A stretch of 64,000 bases of DNA from JBNKHG01 sp050290225 (GTDB lineage: Bacteria > Pseudomonadota > Gammaproteobacteria > Pseudomonadales > Cellvibrionaceae), in NCBI GenBank assembly GCA_050290225.1, contig JBNKHG010000030.1, positions 1-64,000 of the forward strand, written 5' to 3'. Of the stretch, positions 51,954-60,884 are shown piece after piece; position 1 is the stretch's first letter, and the number at the start of each line of letters is the position of its first letter. The translations under genes were made by a program, and so were the position numbers. A model generated the notes under the pieces. It was given only the letters and a program-made list of their open reading frames with translations, was not told where the DNA came from and made no database searches.

Positions 51954-52853
51954 GTGAAAAGCAAATCCTATAAACGCAATTGTGAATTATTGGACGGCGA
52001 TAAATTGCCCGATGGCATCAGTCGTTGGGCTTTGGCGATCGAGTACAATGGGGCGGCCTTTCACGGTTTTCAGGCCCAGCGCAGTGGTGTAGAGACCGTG
52101 CAATTTGCGCTGCAGCAAGCGTTGTCCAATGTGGCTGATGAGCCCATCTCGCTGGTATGTGCAGGCCGGACGGATGCAGGCGTGCATGCTACCAACCAGA
52201 TAATTCATTTCGATACATTGGCAGTACGCAAAGACCGGGCCTGGGTGTTTGGCACCAATACCCATTTACCCCCAAGTGTCGTGGTGCGCTGGGCGCATCG
52301 GGTACCCGGACAGTTTCACGCACGCTTCAGCGCCCGTTCCAGAACCTACCGTTATATTATCTGTAACAGTTTTGTTCGGCCCGCTCTCATGCATGACCAG
52401 CTGACCTGGCAGCGCCGCGAGCTGGATATCGAGCGGATGCGGGAAGCGGCCCGGCACTTGGTGGGCGAGCATGATTTTACTTCCTTTCGAGCCACCCAAT
52501 GCCAGGCCAAAAGCCCGGTCAGGACCATTCATCACCTTCACCTGGTGCGCCAGGGGGATCTGATCGTGATGGAAGTGCAGGCTAACGCCTTTTTACATCA
52601 TATGGTGAGAAATATTGCTGGCGTACTGATGGCTATTGGGGCAGGAGACCAACCGCCGGAGTGGCTGCCGAAGGTGTTGGAGGCCCGTAATCGCTGTGCC
52701 GGTGGTGTCACCGCACCCGCGGCGGGTTTGCACTTGGTCGAGGTGGAATATGATCAGGCTTTTGGTTTGCCGACCCAGCAAACGGGACCACATTTTCTGG
52801 GTGCTCCGGTCGGTGGATTGATGGTCCAGAGTGAATCCCTTGCGGGCAAGTAA
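51954..52853 (+). CDS. truA: tRNA pseudouridine(38-40) synthase
   Basis: This 299-residue enzyme modifies U38-40 in the tRNA anticodon arm. The catalytic Asp is in CAGRTDAGVHA, and the core begins WALAIEYNGAAFHGFQAQ. The frame starts at GTG 51954 after GAGAGA; the first 23 residues precede the conserved core and could be shorter. It is the second gene of the fimV-truA-trpF group. Confidence 0.95.
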   Translation: MKSKSYKRNCELLDGDKLPDGISRWALAIEYNGAAFHGFQAQRSGVETVQFALQQALSNVADEPISLVCAGRTDAGVHATNQIIHFDTLAVRKDRAWVFGTNTHLPPSVVVRWAHRVPGQFHARFSARSRTYRYIICNSFVRPALMHDQLTWQRRELDIERMREAARHLVGEHDFTSFRATQCQAKSPVRTIHHLHLVRQGDLIVMEVQANAFLHHMVRNIAGVLMAIGAGDQPPEWLPKVLEARNRCAGGVTAPAAGLHLVEVEYDQAFGLPTQQTGPHFLGAPVGGLMVQSESLAGK

Positions 52854-52943
52854 ATAACGTGGCCTTGCAGCTTTTAGACGGGAATTCTGGTAGTATCCGC
52901 GCTTTCTCTACGGTCACATTGGAAAGGTGGGCTTGAAGGCCAA

Positions 52944-53570
52944 ATGGCTGGGCAGACTCGAGTTAAAATTTGCGGCATCACTTCCCTGGCCGATGCGGAA
53001 GTGGCGATCAATGCCGGTGCCGATGCTCTTGGTTTTGTGTTTTACGAACCCAGCCCACGGCATATAACAGTGGAGGCCGCGGCTGAAATCGCCACCCAAT
53101 TGGGACCCTTTGTGACCCTGGTTGGCCTTTTTGTCAATGAGAAGGTCGAGACAGTGAAATCTGTGTTGGAAAAGGTGCCCCTGCACCTGTTGCAGTTTCA
53201 CGGAGACGAGGATGCAAGCTATTGCGAACAGTTCGGGCGTCCCTATATGAAAGCCCTGCGAATGAAGCCGGAACTGGATGTGGGACAGGCCATTGCCGCC
53301 TATCCCAGCGCAGCCGGCATTTTGCTGGACGCGTATCGCAAGGGAGTACCGGGTGGCACCGGAGCGGTTTTTGATTGGGCGAGGGTGCCCAAAAACAGCC
53401 GGTGTCCACTGGTGCTGGCAGGGGGGCTAACACCTGAAAATGTTGCCAGTGCCATTGCGGCAACAGTGCCCTACGGGGTGGATGTCAGTGGCGGTGTGGA
53501 AGCCGCGCCGGGTAAAAAAGATTCGAGTAAAGTGGTGGCGTTTATTCAGCGCGCCAAGACTGGAGATTAG
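52944..53570 (+). CDS. trpF: Phosphoribosylanthranilate isomerase
   Basis: This 208-residue TIM-barrel enzyme of tryptophan synthesis has KICGITSLADAE at the N-terminus, LQFHGDED and the phosphate-binding VSGGVEAAPGKKD. The catalytic Cys and Asp pair is typical. ATG 52944 follows GAAGG. trpB starts after two bases, so the pair is coupled. Confidence 0.97.
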   Translation: MAGQTRVKICGITSLADAEVAINAGADALGFVFYEPSPRHITVEAAAEIATQLGPFVTLVGLFVNEKVETVKSVLEKVPLHLLQFHGDEDASYCEQFGRPYMKALRMKPELDVGQAIAAYPSAAGILLDAYRKGVPGGTGAVFDWARVPKNSRCPLVLAGGLTPENVASAIAATVPYGVDVSGGVEAAPGKKDSSKVVAFIQRAKTGD

Positions 53571-53572
53571 AA

Positions 53573-54793
53573 GTGGGTAAGACTAGCGACAAGGTCGATT
53601 ATAAAAGCATGCCGGATTTACATGGGCATTTTGGGCCTTATGGCGGGCGCTTTGTGTCCGAGACCTTGATTCCGGCCTTGGATCAACTGGAGGAAATTTA
53701 CTTCCGGCTGAAAGATGACGAAGCATTCAAGGCTGAATTTGATCGTGATTTGGCCCATTACGTTGGGCGTCCCTCACCGCTGTATCATGCCGAGCGCCTG
53801 AGTCGCGAAATTGGCGGGGCTCAGATTTACCTTAAGCGCGAGGATCTGAATCACACTGGCGCCCACAAGGTAAATAACACCATTGGCCAGGCGCTGCTTG
53901 CAAAACACACGGGTAAAAAGCGGGTGATTGCTGAGACCGGTGCCGGTCAGCACGGCGTAGCCTCGGCAACGGTGGCAGCGCGCCTGGGATTGCAATGCCA
54001 GGTGTACATGGGCGCTGAAGACGTAAAACGCCAGGCGATGAATGTCTATCGCATGAAGTTGCTTGGGGCGGAAGTGATTCCAGTGACATCCGGGTCCCGT
54101 ACCCTGAAGGATGCCATGAACGAGGCCCTGCGCGACTGGGCCACCAATGTTGACGAGACTTTTTATATTATCGGCACTGTGGCCGGCCCTCATCCTTATC
54201 CCTTGCTGGTGCGGGACTTCCAGGCAGTGATTGGCCGGGAGGCGCGTCGCCAGTGCCAGGAGATGACCGGTCGCCTGCCTGATGCCCTGGTCGCCTGTGT
54301 TGGCGGTGGTTCCAACGCCATCGGCCTGTTTCACCCCTTCCTGGAAGATGAGGGCGTGAAGATGTACGGCGTCGAGGCTGGCGGCCACGGTATCGAGACC
54401 GGCGAACATGCCGCGCCACTCAATGAGGGGATTCCGGGAGTCTTGCACGGTAATCGTACTTACCTGATGGAAGATGAAGACGGCCAGATTATAGAAACTC
54501 ACTCGGTCTCAGCCGGCCTGGATTATCCTGGCGTCGGTCCTGAACACGCCTGGCTCAAGGATATCGGCCGGGCCAATTACGTGGCGATCAACGATGATGA
54601 GGCGTTAGCGGCATTTAGACGCTTGACCCAGGTGGAAGGAATTATGCCGGCCCTTGAGTCCAGTCACGCAGTCGCCTATGCGGAAAAACTGGCTGCACAG
54701 ATGGATAAGGATCAGATTATTCTGGTCAACCTGTCGGGGCGGGGGGACAAAGATATTTTGACTGTCGCCGATATCGACGGCATCAGCGTATAA
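53573..54793 (+). CDS. trpB: Tryptophan synthase beta chain
   Basis: This 406-residue PLP enzyme joins indole to serine. The PLP-binding Lys lies in LNHTGAHKVNNTI, and the phosphate-binding glycines in VGGGSNAIG. The GTG start at 53573 follows GGAG. It acts with TrpA, encoded 80 bases downstream. Confidence 0.98.
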   Translation: MGKTSDKVDYKSMPDLHGHFGPYGGRFVSETLIPALDQLEEIYFRLKDDEAFKAEFDRDLAHYVGRPSPLYHAERLSREIGGAQIYLKREDLNHTGAHKVNNTIGQALLAKHTGKKRVIAETGAGQHGVASATVAARLGLQCQVYMGAEDVKRQAMNVYRMKLLGAEVIPVTSGSRTLKDAMNEALRDWATNVDETFYIIGTVAGPHPYPLLVRDFQAVIGREARRQCQEMTGRLPDALVACVGGGSNAIGLFHPFLEDEGVKMYGVEAGGHGIETGEHAAPLNEGIPGVLHGNRTYLMEDEDGQIIETHSVSAGLDYPGVGPEHAWLKDIGRANYVAINDDEALAAFRRLTQVEGIMPALESSHAVAYAEKLAAQMDKDQIILVNLSGRGDKDILTVADIDGISV

Positions 54794-54873
54794 CCGCTCA
54801 CCGCGTGAGTGCCGGTCGATTGGCGTCCGGCCAAACTGCAGAAACCGATCGAAACGATTAGGAAACAAAAAGC

Positions 54874-55683
54874 GTGAACCGAATTACACAGCGATTGGCG
54901 TCATTGAAAAGTGATGGACGCAAAGCCTTTGTGTCCTATGTGGTCAATGGAGATCCAGCCCCCGAGGCCACACTGCCGGCAATGCATGAACTGGTGGCTC
55001 AAGGGGTTGATATTATCGAGTTGGGCGTACCTTTTTCTGACCCTATGGCGGATGGTCCGGTTATCCAGTTGGGTCACGAACGCGCCCTGGCTAATAAGAC
55101 GACTTTGAGAGGAACCCTGGCAACGGTCAAGGCCTTCCGCGAATCCGATAATGAAACACCGGTAGTTTTGATGGGGTATGCTAATCCCATTGAACGCATG
55201 GGATACAAGGCCTTTGCCGAGGCCGCCGGGGAGGCCGGTGTCGATGGCGTCCTGACTGTCGATCTTCCACCGGAAGAAGCCGAGGCGTTAAACGCGGAAC
55301 TCAAGGCTGTGGGAATTGAAAGTATTTTTCTAATTGCCCCCACCACCACTCGTGAGCGCATCCAGTTGATTGCGGCCCTGGCGGGCGGGTTCCTTTACTA
55401 CGTATCACTAAAAGGGGTAACCGGTGCCGGCCACCTGGATATCGTCTCGGTCGAGAAAAAGCTGGCAGAGATTCGGGACATTACCGATCTTCCCCTGTGT
55501 GTCGGTTTTGGGATTAAGGACGCCGACTCTGCCAAAGCCATTGCCCAAAGTGCAGACGGGGTGGTGGTAGGTAGTGCCTTTGTTCAGGTGATGGGCGACG
55601 GCGCGGGCCAGGAGGCTGCATCAATTGCCCGTACACTGGGTGAAAAGGCAGCCCCTATTCGGGCTGCTATAGACGAGGTTTGA
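54874..55683 (+). CDS. trpA: Tryptophan synthase alpha chain
   Basis: This 269-residue TIM-barrel subunit releases indole from indole-3-glycerol phosphate. ELGVPFSDPMADGPVIQ contains the catalytic Glu and Asp, and GVTGA-like residues bind phosphate. The GTG start at 54874 follows AGGAAAC. Confidence 0.97.
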   Translation: MNRITQRLASLKSDGRKAFVSYVVNGDPAPEATLPAMHELVAQGVDIIELGVPFSDPMADGPVIQLGHERALANKTTLRGTLATVKAFRESDNETPVVLMGYANPIERMGYKAFAEAAGEAGVDGVLTVDLPPEEAEALNAELKAVGIESIFLIAPTTTRERIQLIAALAGGFLYYVSLKGVTGAGHLDIVSVEKKLAEIRDITDLPLCVGFGIKDADSAKAIAQSADGVVVGSAFVQVMGDGAGQEAASIARTLGEKAAPIRAAIDEV

Positions 55684-55773
55684 TCGCGCTTCGACAGTTG
55701 GTTCTGTGGTAATGACAAGTAGAGCGAATCAACAATAAGCAATCGAGAATAATCACTAACCGAAACAAGGAAA

Positions 55774-55787
55774 CACCCCTAGGGGTG
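55774..55787. promoter_or_regulatory. 14-bp palindrome upstream of accD
   Basis: CACCCCTAGGGGTG is perfectly self-complementary, 28 bases before the accD ATG in the trpA-accD gap. It could bind a dimeric regulator or cap a hairpin. No factor is identified. Confidence 0.45.
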
Positions 55788-55814
55788 ATTACAAGCGTAA
55801 GTAGAGACGGGTAT

Positions 55815-56678
55815 ATGAGCTGGTTAGATAAAATTGTTCCCAATGTGGTGCGTTCCGAAGGCAAACGCCGTAGCAGCAAAGTGCCTGAGGGTTTGTGGAA
55901 AAAGTGCGTCAAGTGCAGTGCGGTCCTGTACCGGCCTGAACTTGAGCGCAACCTGGATGTCTGCCCCAAGTGCGATCATCATATGCGGATCGGCGCGCGC
56001 AAACGCCTCGATATTTTCCTAGATCAGGAAAATCGCCAGGAACTGGCCGTTGACGTCGAGCCTATTGATCGCCTCAAATTTAAAGATATCAAGAAATACA
56101 AGGATCGCCTTTCCTCGGCACAAAAGAGCGTCGGCGAAAAAGACGCTCTCGTTGCCATGAAAGGTGAGTTGAAGGGTATTCCCGTGGTTGCCGTCGCTTT
56201 TGAGTTTGCCTTCCACGGCGGATCCATGGGCTATGCGGTGGGCGAGCGCTTTACCCGCGCGGCGCAGGTGGCTTTGGAAGAGAACATCCCCCTGATCTGT
56301 TTCTCGGCCACGGGTGGTGCCCGTATGCAAGAAGCGCTGATTTCGCTGATGCAAATGGCAAAAACTAGCGCTGTGATCGAAAAACTCAAAACCCAGGGGA
56401 CCCCTTATATTTCCCTGATGACAGATCCGGTGTACGGTGGCGTGTCGGCCAGCTTGGCGCTGTTGGGGGATATCAATGCAGCCGAGCCGGGTGCACGTGC
56501 CGGTTTTGCCGGCCCCAATATTATTGAGCAGACTATTCGACAAAAACTGCCCAAAGGATTCCAGCGCAGTGAATTCCTGTTGGAGCACGGTGCTATCGAT
56601 ATGATTATTCACCGCCTGGAAATGCGCGATAAGGTGGCGGGTTTGCTGGCGAAATTCACCCACCGGCCCGCTGCTTGA
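55815..56678 (+). CDS. accD: Acetyl-CoA carboxylase carboxyltransferase beta subunit
   Basis: This 288-residue subunit carries an N-terminal zinc ribbon with the pairs CVKC and CPKC at about 27-50, followed by the carboxyltransferase fold with FSATGGARMQE and GGVSAS. It pairs with AccA to form malonyl-CoA. ATG 55815 has GAGACGGG upstream. The gene is followed by folC after 15 bases. Confidence 0.97.
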   Translation: MSWLDKIVPNVVRSEGKRRSSKVPEGLWKKCVKCSAVLYRPELERNLDVCPKCDHHMRIGARKRLDIFLDQENRQELAVDVEPIDRLKFKDIKKYKDRLSSAQKSVGEKDALVAMKGELKGIPVVAVAFEFAFHGGSMGYAVGERFTRAAQVALEENIPLICFSATGGARMQEALISLMQMAKTSAVIEKLKTQGTPYISLMTDPVYGGVSASLALLGDINAAEPGARAGFAGPNIIEQTIRQKLPKGFQRSEFLLEHGAIDMIIHRLEMRDKVAGLLAKFTHRPAA

Positions 56679-56693
56679 TGACAGCTGTTGGCA

Positions 56694-57959
56694 ATGCGCT
56701 TTAGCTCACTCGCTGACTGGCTGGGGTGGATGGAACAAAACCATCCACGGCAAATTGATTTGGGGTTGGCGCGTATCGGGCGGGTTGCCAAACGCCTTGG
56801 GCTCGATCGCCCCTCTATGACGACCGTATCCGTTGCCGGTACCAATGGCAAAGGATCTTGCGTGGCGGTGTTGGAGCAGTTGCTGCTGGACGTCGGGCAG
56901 AATGTCGGCGTTTTTACCTCTCCCCATTTTCTTCACTATTGTGAACGCATACGCGTCAACGGCCAACCGGTGAGCGAACAGGAAGTTTGCGAAGCCTTTG
57001 CGAGAATCGATAGCGCGAGACAGGAAATCAGCCTTACCTATTTTGAATTTGGCACTTTGGCTGCGTTAGACCTTTTTGCGCGTCGTGGGGTCGACACCCA
57101 GATATTGGAGGTGGGACTCGGAGGTCGACTCGACGCAGTCAATCTGGTTGATGCTGACGTGGCTGTGGTCACCTCCATCGCCATTGACCACGAAGAATGG
57201 CTCGGCAGCGACCGAGAAATTATCGGTCGTGAGAAAGCGGGGATTTTTCGGCGGGATAAACCCGCCATCTGTGTCGATCCCGAGCCCCCTGCGAGTATCG
57301 CTGCGGTGGCAGCTGAAACCGGAGCCGATCTGAGACAAGTGGATCGCCAATGGCATTACCAGGCTCAGGGGGAGCTCTGGTCTTTTGAAGGCCAGAGTAT
57401 TGGCGGAGATCTCGTGGCCTATCAGTCATTACCCATACCGAATCTTCCTATACCCAGTGCCGCTGCCGCATTGCAGGCAGCTCTTTTGCTTGGCGTCGCC
57501 CCGGTCGCAGCAAAGCTGTCGGAAACACTGAAGCAGGTCACATTGCCGGGTCGCTTTCAGCAGGTAAACTACAAAGACAGAAACTTTGTGCTGGATGTTG
57601 CGCACAATCCCGCCGCCGCTGAATACCTGGCCGAACGCCTGCGGGCTAAGGCGTCGGGTGGCGACACCTGGGCTCTGGTAGCGATGATGGCGGACAAGGA
57701 TCGGCGCGCAAGCCTGTCTGCTCTGCAAGTCGCTGTTGATCATTGGTTGGTGGCTGACTTGCCCGATAACTCCCGCGCGGCTTCGGCCGAAGCGTTGCAG
57801 GAAGATCTGGCGGTTTTGGGGATTACGGCAGAGGCCTGTGCCGATGTGGAACAGGCGATCGCCCAAGTGCTGGCCCAGAGCGCGCCGGGGGATCGCATTG
57901 TTGTAGCAGGTTCATTCTTTACGGTAGCCGCGGCCCTGAAGTTGATTGAAGAGGTGTAA
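56694..57959 (+). CDS. folC: Bifunctional folylpolyglutamate / dihydrofolate synthase
   Basis: This 421-residue Mur-ligase-type enzyme has the ATP-binding VAGTNGKGSCVAVLE, FTSPHFLHYCERIRVNG, and DVAHNPAAAEYLAERL in the C-terminal domain. It makes dihydrofolate and adds glutamates. ATG 56694 is chosen; TTG 56688 is possible. The dedD gene follows. Confidence 0.96.
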   Translation: MRFSSLADWLGWMEQNHPRQIDLGLARIGRVAKRLGLDRPSMTTVSVAGTNGKGSCVAVLEQLLLDVGQNVGVFTSPHFLHYCERIRVNGQPVSEQEVCEAFARIDSARQEISLTYFEFGTLAALDLFARRGVDTQILEVGLGGRLDAVNLVDADVAVVTSIAIDHEEWLGSDREIIGREKAGIFRRDKPAICVDPEPPASIAAVAAETGADLRQVDRQWHYQAQGELWSFEGQSIGGDLVAYQSLPIPNLPIPSAAAALQAALLLGVAPVAAKLSETLKQVTLPGRFQQVNYKDRNFVLDVAHNPAAAEYLAERLRAKASGGDTWALVAMMADKDRRASLSALQVAVDHWLVADLPDNSRAASAEALQEDLAVLGITAEACADVEQAIAQVLAQSAPGDRIVVAGSFFTVAAALKLIEEV

Positions 57960-57988
57960 ATTAATGCTCCGGTATCGCGAGGTGTACT

Positions 57989-58510
57989 ATGGATGACGGC
58001 CTCAAACAACGGTTGGTCGGGGCCGTGGTTCTGGCCGCTTTGGCGGTGATATTCCTGCCAAGCCTGTTTAATGAAGATAATCGTCGCCGGGTTGACACCC
58101 GTACCCAGGTACCGCCCGGCCCCGGAATTAAGACGGTGGAAATTCCGGACCCGGTGCGTCCCCGGGAAATTCCCCAGGCCAAAGCCGCAGAACAGATGTA
58201 CCAAATGCTCGAGACGGATGCGGAGGACGATGGCAAGCCGGTGGAATCCCGACTGAACAAAGAGGGGGTTCCGTTGGCCTGGGTGGTACAGGTGGCCAGT
58301 TTTAAATCCCTGGATCGGGCGGAGGCGTTGCGCGACCAGTTGTCGGGAGAAGGCTATAAGGCTTTTGTGCGCACGGCAACGACCAGCAAAGGAGCGACCT
58401 CCCGGGTGTTTGTGGGCCCTAAACTGGATAAACAGCGTGCCCTGGCTATCAAGGAGGAGCTGGACCGGGAGCACCGGGTGGAGTCCATGGTGCTAAAATT
58501 TAGGCCCTGA
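57989..58510 (+). CDS. dedD: DedD-like SPOR-domain protein
   Basis: This 173-residue protein has a short cytoplasmic tail and one membrane helix (LVGAVVLAALAVIFLPSLF). A proline-rich linker and a C-terminal SPOR domain (WVVQVASFKSLDRAEALRDQLSGEGYKAF) follow; SPOR domains bind denuded glycan at division sites. DedD is known to assist septation. The order folC-dedD-cvpA-purF is conserved in gammaproteobacteria. Confidence 0.9.
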   Translation: MDDGLKQRLVGAVVLAALAVIFLPSLFNEDNRRRVDTRTQVPPGPGIKTVEIPDPVRPREIPQAKAAEQMYQMLETDAEDDGKPVESRLNKEGVPLAWVVQVASFKSLDRAEALRDQLSGEGYKAFVRTATTSKGATSRVFVGPKLDKQRALAIKEELDREHRVESMVLKFRP

Positions 58511-58561
58511 ACTAACAGATGTGACAGATTGAGGGCTATCTTGCCTGCCGGAGGCTCTGGT

Positions 58562-58602
58562 AAAATGCGGATCTTATCCGGCCTTTTCTTAACGCATTTT
58601 TT
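58562..58602 (+). terminator. Possible terminator between dedD and cvpA
   Basis: AAAATGCG and CGCATTTT pair across a 23-base loop that contains a small inner GGAT/ATCC stem, followed by Ts. The large loop makes termination uncertain. Confidence 0.4.
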
Positions 58603-58671
58603 GGGAAAGTGCCACAAGTGCTTGATTTAAAAGCATTTGTTTAAATACGAAACAGGGCAATCCATCAAAGT

Positions 58672-59166
58672 ATGAATTGGGCTGATTGGACCATTCTCGT
58701 GATTCTGGCTGTTTCCGGCCTGATCAGTATCAAGCGCGGTTTTATAAAAGAAGCCTTGTCCCTGGTGATATGGGCGGCCGCCTTCGTGGTGGCAATGTTG
58801 TTCCGGGATCAGATGACGGTCTTGTTGATGGACAGTATCCAGACGCCGTCGCTACGCCAGGCAGTGGCATTTGGCGTGTTGTTTCTGGGCACCTTGATCG
58901 TTGGATCCATGGTCAACTACCTGCTCGGCGAACTGGTGCGTATGACCGGCCTATCGGGGACCGACCGTTTGCTCGGCATGCTGTTTGGCCTGGCGCGAGG
59001 CGCCATAGTCGTGATGGCCATCTTGATATTTTTACCGCGCGTATTGCCGGTGGCACAGGATCCCTGGTGGCAGCAGTCGGTGTTGATTCCACAGTTTCTA
59101 ACGTTTGAAGATTGGTCCCGTCAAACGGCGAGCTATCTTACGCAACGAATATTACAATTGTTTTGA
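58672..59166 (+). CDS. cvpA: Colicin V production protein CvpA family
   Basis: This 164-residue inner-membrane protein has four hydrophobic segments. It begins NWADWTILVILAVSGLISIKRGFIKEALSL, the family signature. CvpA affects envelope integrity and colicin V export. It precedes purF, as is usual, and is probably co-transcribed. Confidence 0.93.
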   Translation: MNWADWTILVILAVSGLISIKRGFIKEALSLVIWAAAFVVAMLFRDQMTVLLMDSIQTPSLRQAVAFGVLFLGTLIVGSMVNYLLGELVRMTGLSGTDRLLGMLFGLARGAIVVMAILIFLPRVLPVAQDPWWQQSVLIPQFLTFEDWSRQTASYLTQRILQLF

Positions 59167-59207
59167 GTACTCCAATTAACCAGTGAACGGGCTGAGGTAA
59201 GGCATAT

Positions 59208-60743
59208 ATGTGTGGCATTGTCGGTATTGTGGGTAAAAGCGATGTCAACTTGCAGCTATACGATGCATTAACCATGCTGCAACATCGTGGCCAGGATGCT
59301 GCGGGAATTATGACATGCCACGAAGGCAAGCTGGCCCAGCAGAAGGCCAATGGCCTGGTGAGAGACGTATTCCGTACTCGCCATATGCAGCGGTTGATCG
59401 GGAACTTTGGCATCGGGCACGTGCGCTATCCCACCGCGGGCAGTTCCGGCCCGGCACTGGCGCAACCCTTTTACGTCAATTCCCCTTACGGTATCGGTCT
59501 GGCCCATAACGGCAACTTGACGAATGCCAATGAAGTCAGTGAGCACCTTTTCAAAGCCGATCTGCGTCACGTCAACACGGATTCGGATTCGGAGGTGCTG
59601 CTCAATGTGTTTGCCCACGAGTTGCAGCGCCTTGGGAAATTGCAGCCGACGCCGGACGATATCTTCGCGGCGGTTCAGGGGGTGCATCAACGCGTACGTG
59701 GTGGTTACGCCTGTGTGGCGCTGGTGGCCAGCTATGGGCTGGTAGCGTTTCGCGATCCCAATGGTATTCGTCCGCTGGTGTTTGGCAAGCGACAAACACC
59801 GCAGGGACCCGAGTATATGATCGCCTCGGAAAGTGTGGCCCTGGACGTACTGGGCTATAAACTGGAACGGGATATCGCACCTGGTGAAGCCCTGTTTATC
59901 AGCGTGCATGGTGAGATGCATTCACGTCAGTGTGCCGATAAACCATCGCTGACCCCCTGCATATTCGAGCATGTGTATTTTGCCCGTCCGGACTCAATCA
60001 TGGACGGCATTTCAGTCTACAAGGCCCGTCTGCGCCAGGGCGAAAAGCTGGCGGAGAAGATTCTGCGTGAGCGGCCCAATCACGATATTGATGTGGTGAT
60101 CCCCATCCCCGACAGCAGCCGTGTCGCCGGACAGGCGCTGGCCCAGACCTTGGGCGTCAAGTTCCGGGAAGGCCTGGTAAAAAACCGCTATATTGGCCGC
60201 ACCTTTATTATGCCCGGGCAGCACCAACGCAAGAAGTCTGTGCGACAAAAGCTGAATGCCATCTCACTGGAGTTCCAGGGCAAGAACGTGCTGTTGGCCG
60301 ATGACTCTATTGTGCGCGGCACCACTTGCCAGCAGATTATTCAAATGGCCCGCGATGCCGGTGCCGCCAAAGTCTATTTCGCTTCGGCGGCGCCAGCGGT
60401 GAAGTATCCCAATGTCTACGGTATCGATATGCCTTCGGCCAGGGAATTGATTGCCCACGGTCGTACTGACGAGGAGGTCTGCCGGGAAATCGGTGCTGAT
60501 TGGTTGATATACCAGGATCTCGAGGATCTGGTGGCCGCCTCAGCGGAAGGGAACCCTAATGTGAAGCGGTTTGATTGCGCCGTTTTTACCGGTGAATATG
60601 TCACGGGCGACGTAGACCAAAGCTATCTGGATAGCCTGGACGCTGCTCGCAACGATGCGGTCAAGTCAGTAAGCGACTCCACCATCGACAGTGGTGAGAA
60701 TGCCGTTATTGGTTTACACAACGATATGAGTGAAGCGGGGTAG
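59208..60743 (+). CDS. purF: Amidophosphoribosyltransferase
   Basis: This 511-residue enzyme starts purine synthesis, moving the glutamine amide to PRPP. The catalytic Cys2 lies in MCGIVGIVG after removal of Met. The PRPP motif VLLADDSIVRGTT lies near 365. The C-terminal part, ending in an acidic tail, is complete. It lies between cvpA and metZ as in Pseudomonas. Confidence 0.98.
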   Translation: MCGIVGIVGKSDVNLQLYDALTMLQHRGQDAAGIMTCHEGKLAQQKANGLVRDVFRTRHMQRLIGNFGIGHVRYPTAGSSGPALAQPFYVNSPYGIGLAHNGNLTNANEVSEHLFKADLRHVNTDSDSEVLLNVFAHELQRLGKLQPTPDDIFAAVQGVHQRVRGGYACVALVASYGLVAFRDPNGIRPLVFGKRQTPQGPEYMIASESVALDVLGYKLERDIAPGEALFISVHGEMHSRQCADKPSLTPCIFEHVYFARPDSIMDGISVYKARLRQGEKLAEKILRERPNHDIDVVIPIPDSSRVAGQALAQTLGVKFREGLVKNRYIGRTFIMPGQHQRKKSVRQKLNAISLEFQGKNVLLADDSIVRGTTCQQIIQMARDAGAAKVYFASAAPAVKYPNVYGIDMPSARELIAHGRTDEEVCREIGADWLIYQDLEDLVAASAEGNPNVKRFDCAVFTGEYVTGDVDQSYLDSLDAARNDAVKSVSDSTIDSGENAVIGLHNDMSEAG

Positions 60744-60770
60744 ATCCTGCCATTGCCTGATCTTTTTCTG

Positions 60771-60800
60771 AAAAGGGTGCGCAAGGGCGCACCCTTTTTT
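60771..60800 (+). terminator. Intrinsic terminator of purF
   Basis: GGGTGCGC and GCGCACCC form an 8-bp stem with a four-base loop, with a leading A-run and a trailing six-T run. Confidence 0.93.
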
Positions 60801-60884
60801 GTTGGGGCGATTGCTATTTGTCGGCTGAGAGCCTATCTTGCTGGCTAATCACAGAGAAACTATAAACCGGGATAATCGAAGACT

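Noticed and set aside
52860..52943. Tryptophan leader peptide upstream of trpF
   Set aside because: No short frame with tandem tryptophan codons occurs, and no hairpin with T-run was found.
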